Below are positions 61,401 through 64,000 of a stretch of DNA of 64,000 nucleotides, in pieces. The stretch lies in the NCBI GenBank assembly GCA_045657945.1, contig JAZOUB010000023.1, positions 1 to 64,000 of the forward strand, written 5' to 3'. Under the pieces are notes generated by a model, which worked only from the letters and a program-made list of their open reading frames with translations, was not told where the DNA came from and searched no databases. This DNA is from HGM04593 sp045657945. GTDB lineage: Bacteria; Bacteroidota; Bacteroidia; Bacteroidales; Bacteroidaceae. Each line of letters starts with the position of its first letter. Positions within the stretch are counted from its first letter, which is position 1. Made by a program: the position numbers and the translations under genes.

Positions 61401-62729
61401 GAGAACTTTGTAGCCGAAAATGGTCTTATCATAGATTATCTTATAAGTATAGTAGGCGATAAGAGGAAACTGACACTTCACACAGTTGATGGAAGTATAG
61501 ACGGTGTGGATAATACAGCATTGCCTATGATGATTGAATATGATGAAATGATTACATATGTATTGCGCGGTGCTCCGGGATATAAGTGTAATAAGGTAAT
61601 TGTGCGTCATGGATATAATCTTGATGGCGAGCAGTATGTGAACGGCAATCTTCAGTGGCGCGAGGTAGAGGAAAAAGTCAATGTCAATGCTAGGAATCAT
61701 CTTGTGCCTGCGTGGTGTCTCGATGGTGATGTGGCTTTGTTTGCCGAGTTTGAGCCCGAGGAGGGCAACGAGTGGCAGCTTGTCTTCAGTGACGAGTTCA
61801 ATGCCGAGGATATGTCGCAGCCTGTCGATGAGAAGTGGATGCGCTGCCAGCGTTATGGCGCAACATGGAACCGTTGGCTCAGCGACAGCAAGGAGGTTAT
61901 CTACTTGCAGGGAGGCGACCTTGTTGCCCGTGCAATACCTAACCCCGACATGGCGAGCGACCCTGTACCTATGATTACCGGCGGTATAAAGAGCAACAAC
62001 CGCTTCGGCTTTACATACGGTTATGTTGAGGCTCGCATCAAGTCCAACCCATGGACAGGTAACTTCCCTGCATTCTGGATGATACCCGAGGATCAGAGTG
62101 CCGGCTGGCCCGATTATGGCGAGATTGATATTTGGGAAACCATTGACTCGCAGGAGCGTTCATGGCACACCGTTCACAGCAACTGGACATACGACCTTGG
62201 GCAGACCGGCAATCCAAAATCGAGCTTCAATGTCGCTACACCTCACGACCGCTATCACACCTATGGCCTCTTGTGGGACGAGACTTCGTTGACCTGGTAT
62301 GTCGATGGCAAGGAGGTCGCAAGTTATAAAAAATCAACAAATCAGTCGCAGCTCAATCAGGGGCAGTGGCCGTTTGACAAGCATTTCTACTTGATTCTAA
62401 ACCAAAGCGTGGGCAACAATGCCTGGGCTGCCAATGCCGATATCACACACACCTATGAAACCCGTTTCGACTGGGTGCGCGTGTATCAGAAACCGGGTAT
62501 GGAGAATACTGACGGCACTGTCGGTATTGTGAAGGTTGCAGATGGGGCTCTAGTGAATGTGCAGCCAGTAGAGGGTGGTGTGGCAGTGGCTGTAAGTGCA
62601 CCTCGTCAGGTGGCTGTATACGATGTTGCAGGTCGTCTGGTAGCCGAGGCTTTTGTCAACGGAACCCATTGCTTTGCATTGCCACGTGGCGTATATCTGG
62701 TAAATGATACAAAGGTGGTGGTGCGATAA
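58443..62729 (+). CDS. Secreted GH27 alpha-galactosidase / GH16 fusion enzyme
   Basis: 1428 residues; signal peptide 1-18. GH27 barrel ~20-290 with WSSWNTYG, nucleophile Asp155 in FIKIDYCG and acid/base Asp248 in NDMDMLEVG, then its beta domain to ~395. A CBM6/35-like module follows (~400-535; YEAETAWLTD, GDIDKMEVVN). Two GEVED-like domains with attached beta repeats come next (~545-825 and ~835-1100; GFVYVDRGQDGAF, NVYMYIDLNNDGKF). A GH16 jelly roll ~1110-1355 has the catalytic ExDxxE as Glu1227, Asp1229, Glu1232 (GEIDIWE). The T9SS-like tail is VYDVAGRLVAE...RGVYLVNDTKVVV. It should remove alpha-galactose and cut a beta-linked backbone of one polymer. A TTG at 58434 is an alternative start. 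Confidence 0.9.
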   Translation: MKKLLCALALSLPLCAAADNPPLMGWSSWNTYGFQINDSVIQAQADAMVELGFKECGYNHINIDDGFFGGRDAEGNLLIHPERFPNGLRGLVDYIHAKGLKAGIYSDAGRNTCASYWGKPKDEIGRGVGLYGHDAADFDLYFNPDKLNFDFIKIDYCGADAGNNDEGLDLDVEQRYKEIAAAIKAVGRDDITWNICRWAFPGTWACEIADSWRTTEDIYLGWESVKSIINQSLYLSAYTSYGRYNDMDMLEVGRGLTEEEDKTHFGMWCIMSSPLLIGCDMNDIKGNALELMQNKELIALNQNTLGLQAYVVKRENGAYVLVKDVEEKYGTKRAVAFYNPTNASVEMSIAFSQLDLAGNVKVRDLFEKKDKGVCEGSYSVTVPAHGTRIYKLEADERLERKVYEAETAWLTDYQEIKNNEVYGTAIYSEKNGCSGGVAVGWLGNRDSNDLQWRNVYSKEGGEYTLRVYFVTGDNRTMKLSVNGGTPMTYTGNSGGWGTVGSAEFDVVLEKGENVVRLFNESGYMGDIDKMEVVNKNAPVVTEDYPIVFDKSQGYTHGSRRLNSVSLGSQTLQLPTPLKVYSKIDSPTFYVKAGETVTPSFGFTGTWMNGFVYVDRGQDGAFEAKLNADGSIPASSDIMAFSYAEPSLGSGTGYNSKGERVSNTNVLNPPAFTVPADMAPGFYRMRYKVDWASIDPAGRAEDGNGIIKNGGAICDVVLNIHNENGALEVVAENGALLAADGSALPATVAFGEALVLAVNPAEGYVLDAVKVLHGHNFDGNELLHGVKQYSEEIIPGTLVKDGKVTIPAEYIDGDVVLTASFVQAGNGQGGDGYALSFDKDAQVPGEHRYLVLFNKMDNSPSGPDTYREAYRVATDEDQTGFYTLEGTREIDVIIENFAGEDIKNVYMYIDLNNDGKFVALLNEDGLPAMSSELVAFSCHNGIDSEGNPAQKGTVATLPTVVLDDAIPAGVYRMRLKLDTDNINPGGSENFVAENGLIIDYLISIVGDKRKLTLHTVDGSIDGVDNTALPMMIEYDEMITYVLRGAPGYKCNKVIVRHGYNLDGEQYVNGNLQWREVEEKVNVNARNHLVPAWCLDGDVALFAEFEPEEGNEWQLVFSDEFNAEDMSQPVDEKWMRCQRYGATWNRWLSDSKEVIYLQGGDLVARAIPNPDMASDPVPMITGGIKSNNRFGFTYGYVEARIKSNPWTGNFPAFWMIPEDQSAGWPDYGEIDIWETIDSQERSWHTVHSNWTYDLGQTGNPKSSFNVATPHDRYHTYGLLWDETSLTWYVDGKEVASYKKSTNQSQLNQGQWPFDKHFYLILNQSVGNNAWAANADITHTYETRFDWVRVYQKPGMENTDGTVGIVKVADGALVNVQPVEGGVAVAVSAPRQVAVYDVAGRLVAEAFVNGTHCFALPRGVYLVNDTKVVVR

Positions 62730-62742
62730 CCACCGCCTTTGT
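62710..62742 (+). terminator. Hairpin across the stop of the GH27-GH16 gene
   Basis: CAAAGGTGGTGG pairs with CCACCGCCTTTG (one mismatch), loop containing the TAA stop. No T-run directly after it; a 5-T run follows 14 bases later. Confidence 0.5.
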
Positions 62743-62799
62743 GCAGTACATATTTTTGGATTATTTTAGTTTTAGTAACTAATAATGCCAAATTTATGG

Positions 62800-62830
62800 T
62801 TGTATTTTCTGCCGAAAAACACTATCTTTG
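62800..62830 (+). promoter_or_regulatory. Promoter of bamD-rpoZ
   Basis: TTG (62800-62802), 20 bases, TATCTTTG (62823-62830), exact -7 match; 64-base leader. Confidence 0.75.
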
Positions 62831-62894
62831 CAAAAATTTTTGATAAACTCGTTTAGTGTGCGCTGTTGTGGGCGTCCATAATTGACCTTTTAAG

Positions 62895-63710
62895 ATGAAG
62901 AAGACAATATACATACTGCTTTTACTTGTGCTTGCATTGACATCTTGCGACACCTATAACAAGGTGTTCAAGTCCAATGACTATGATTACAGGTATGAGA
63001 CCGCCAAGGCATATTATCTTGACGGCAAGTATGTCAAGGCTGCAGAGCTCTTGGAGTCTATGGTGACAATGCTCAAGGGTGGCGACAAAGCCGAGGAGTC
63101 TTTGATTCTGCTAGCACGATGCTATTACGAGTCGAAGGACTATGAGACTGCGTCGCAGTATTTCAAGGTGCACTACTCGAACTACCCTCGCGGAGAGTTC
63201 GCCGAGTATTCACGTTTCTATTCGGGCAAGTCACTCTTTATGGGTATTCCCGAGCCGGAGCTTGACCAGTCGAATACCTACGCCGCAATCAATGAATTGC
63301 AAATCTTCATGGAGTATTATCCACATAGCAAGTATAATGACGAGGCTATGGACATGATAATGAAGATGCACGATGTGCTTGTCAAGAAGATGTACCTCTC
63401 GGCAAAACTCTACTATGATTTGGGTGATTTGGCCTACATCGGCAACAACTATCAGGCGTGTGTGGTTACTGCAAAGAATGCTTTGAAGGACTATCCTCAT
63501 ACAAACCTGCGCGAGGATCTGTCAATCCTCATCCTCAGGGCAAAATACCAGATGGCACACAAGAGTATCGAGTCAAAGAAACTGGAACGTTATCGTGATA
63601 CTATTGACGAATATTATGCTTTCAAGACCGAGTTTCCCGATAGCAAGTATATTAGTGAAGCCGACAAGTTCTACAAGGAGGCGATAAAATTTGTAAAGGT
63701 AAAGGAATAA
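62895..63710 (+). CDS. bamD: Outer membrane protein assembly factor BamD
   Basis: 271 residues, lipobox ending at Cys18 (LALTSCDTYNKV). The mature protein is a series of five TPR-like helix pairs (e.g. YETAKAYYLDGKYVKAAELLESM, ARCYYESKDYETASQYFKVHYSNYPRGEFAEYSRF, YPHSKYNDEAMDMI). This is the periplasmic lipoprotein that links BamA with the rest of the outer-membrane protein insertion machine. Length is normal for Bacteroidota. rpoZ starts 20 bases later, an arrangement conserved in the phylum. Confidence 0.93.
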   Translation: MKKTIYILLLLVLALTSCDTYNKVFKSNDYDYRYETAKAYYLDGKYVKAAELLESMVTMLKGGDKAEESLILLARCYYESKDYETASQYFKVHYSNYPRGEFAEYSRFYSGKSLFMGIPEPELDQSNTYAAINELQIFMEYYPHSKYNDEAMDMIMKMHDVLVKKMYLSAKLYYDLGDLAYIGNNYQACVVTAKNALKDYPHTNLREDLSILILRAKYQMAHKSIESKKLERYRDTIDEYYAFKTEFPDSKYISEADKFYKEAIKFVKVKE

Positions 63711-63730
63711 TAATATAATAATAAGATAAA

Positions 63731-64000
63731 ATGGATTACAAGAAAACAAATGCTCCAACAAACACTGTCACACGCGACATGGCAGATTTTGTAAATGAAA
63801 CAGGTAATGTCTATGAGTCGGTTGCAATTATCGGAAAGCGTTCCAACCAGATTGCAGCGGAGATGAAAGAGGAGTTGCTGAAGAAATTGAACGAGTTCTC
63901 ATCGTCAACAGACAACCTTGAGGAGCAATTCGAGAACCACGAGCAGATTGAGATTTCACGTTACTATGAGAGACTTCCAAAGCCAACTCTTATTGCAGCA
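63731..64000 (+). CDS. rpoZ: DNA-directed RNA polymerase omega subunit (partial, runs off the window)
   Basis: The first 90 codons are present: MDYKKTNAPTNTVTRDMADF, then TGNVYESVAIIGKRSNQIAAEMKEEL. Omega of Bacteroidota has this long N-terminal arm before the NxYESVxIIxKRxNQI core that contacts the beta' subunit. The end lies outside the window, so full length is not known. It is cotranscribed with bamD. Confidence 0.85.
   Translation, partial: MDYKKTNAPTNTVTRDMADFVNETGNVYESVAIIGKRSNQIAAEMKEELLKKLNEFSSSTDNLEEQFENHEQIEISRYYERLPKPTLIAA

Overview
The window reads as a chromosome segment of an anaerobic Bacteroidales bacterium, most like a gut or rumen member of the Prevotella/Bacteroides group. 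The evidence is: Bacteroidota-type promoters (TTG, 18-20 bases, TAnnTTTG) in front of many genes; start codons in A/T-rich context without clear Shine-Dalgarno sequences; a propionate-pathway cluster (methylmalonyl-CoA epimerase and decarboxylase subunits); DUF4270 and DUF4924 proteins; GldE; Bacteroidota-type BamD and RpoZ; FISUMP-type lipoproteins; and secreted enzymes ending in a T9SS-like C-terminal tail. The exact genus is inference.

Layout. 1-140 is the right end of an IS3-family element. 141-6030 is a loosely packed stretch: a lipoprotein, a small HTH regulator, fabG, a ricin-like secreted protein, a 54-residue peptide gene missed by ORF callers, structured intergenic DNA and tRNA-Arg(TCT). 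6157-10863 holds a Crp/Fnr regulator and a large GH85 endoglycosidase. 11084-13759 is miaA / lipid kinase / kdsA with overlapping ends. 14007-18635 is a glycogen-type operon (debranching enzyme, GT4 glycosyltransferase, GH57 amylase). A half-length glycogen synthase and a DUF4270 lipoprotein (minus) diverge from panC-panD (plus). 22893-25491 is the methylmalonyl-CoA operon, including a 48-residue subunit gene. 25709-30483 holds rng, a 29-residue mS38-like ribosomal protein, HU, ssb, gldE and a phosphopantetheinyl transferase. 30618-37578 is mostly housekeeping (LysE, DUF4924, prfC, tsaC, ClC channel, fmt). 37782-38695 is an ECF sigma factor and a 61-residue conserved protein.

From 38700 on, secreted and surface genes alternate with housekeeping genes: two FISUMP lipoproteins built from tandem repeats, an MFS transporter with an unusual extracytoplasmic insertion, an S9 peptidase, a GH2 beta-galactosidase, mtaB / glycosyltransferase / RsmI-like methyltransferase, uvrB, a very large GH27-GH16 fusion, bamD and the start of rpoZ.

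How it fits together. The GH85, GH2 and GH27-GH16 proteins, all with signal peptides and T9SS-like tails, suggest secreted attack on glycoprotein glycans without a SusC/SusD pair in view (inference). Sugar is stored and remobilised by the glycogen cluster, and fermentation runs to propionate through the methylmalonyl-CoA cluster. Between genes there are recurrent hairpin elements that sit at stop codons and show compensatory base changes between copies. No CRISPR array, rRNA or prophage was seen.
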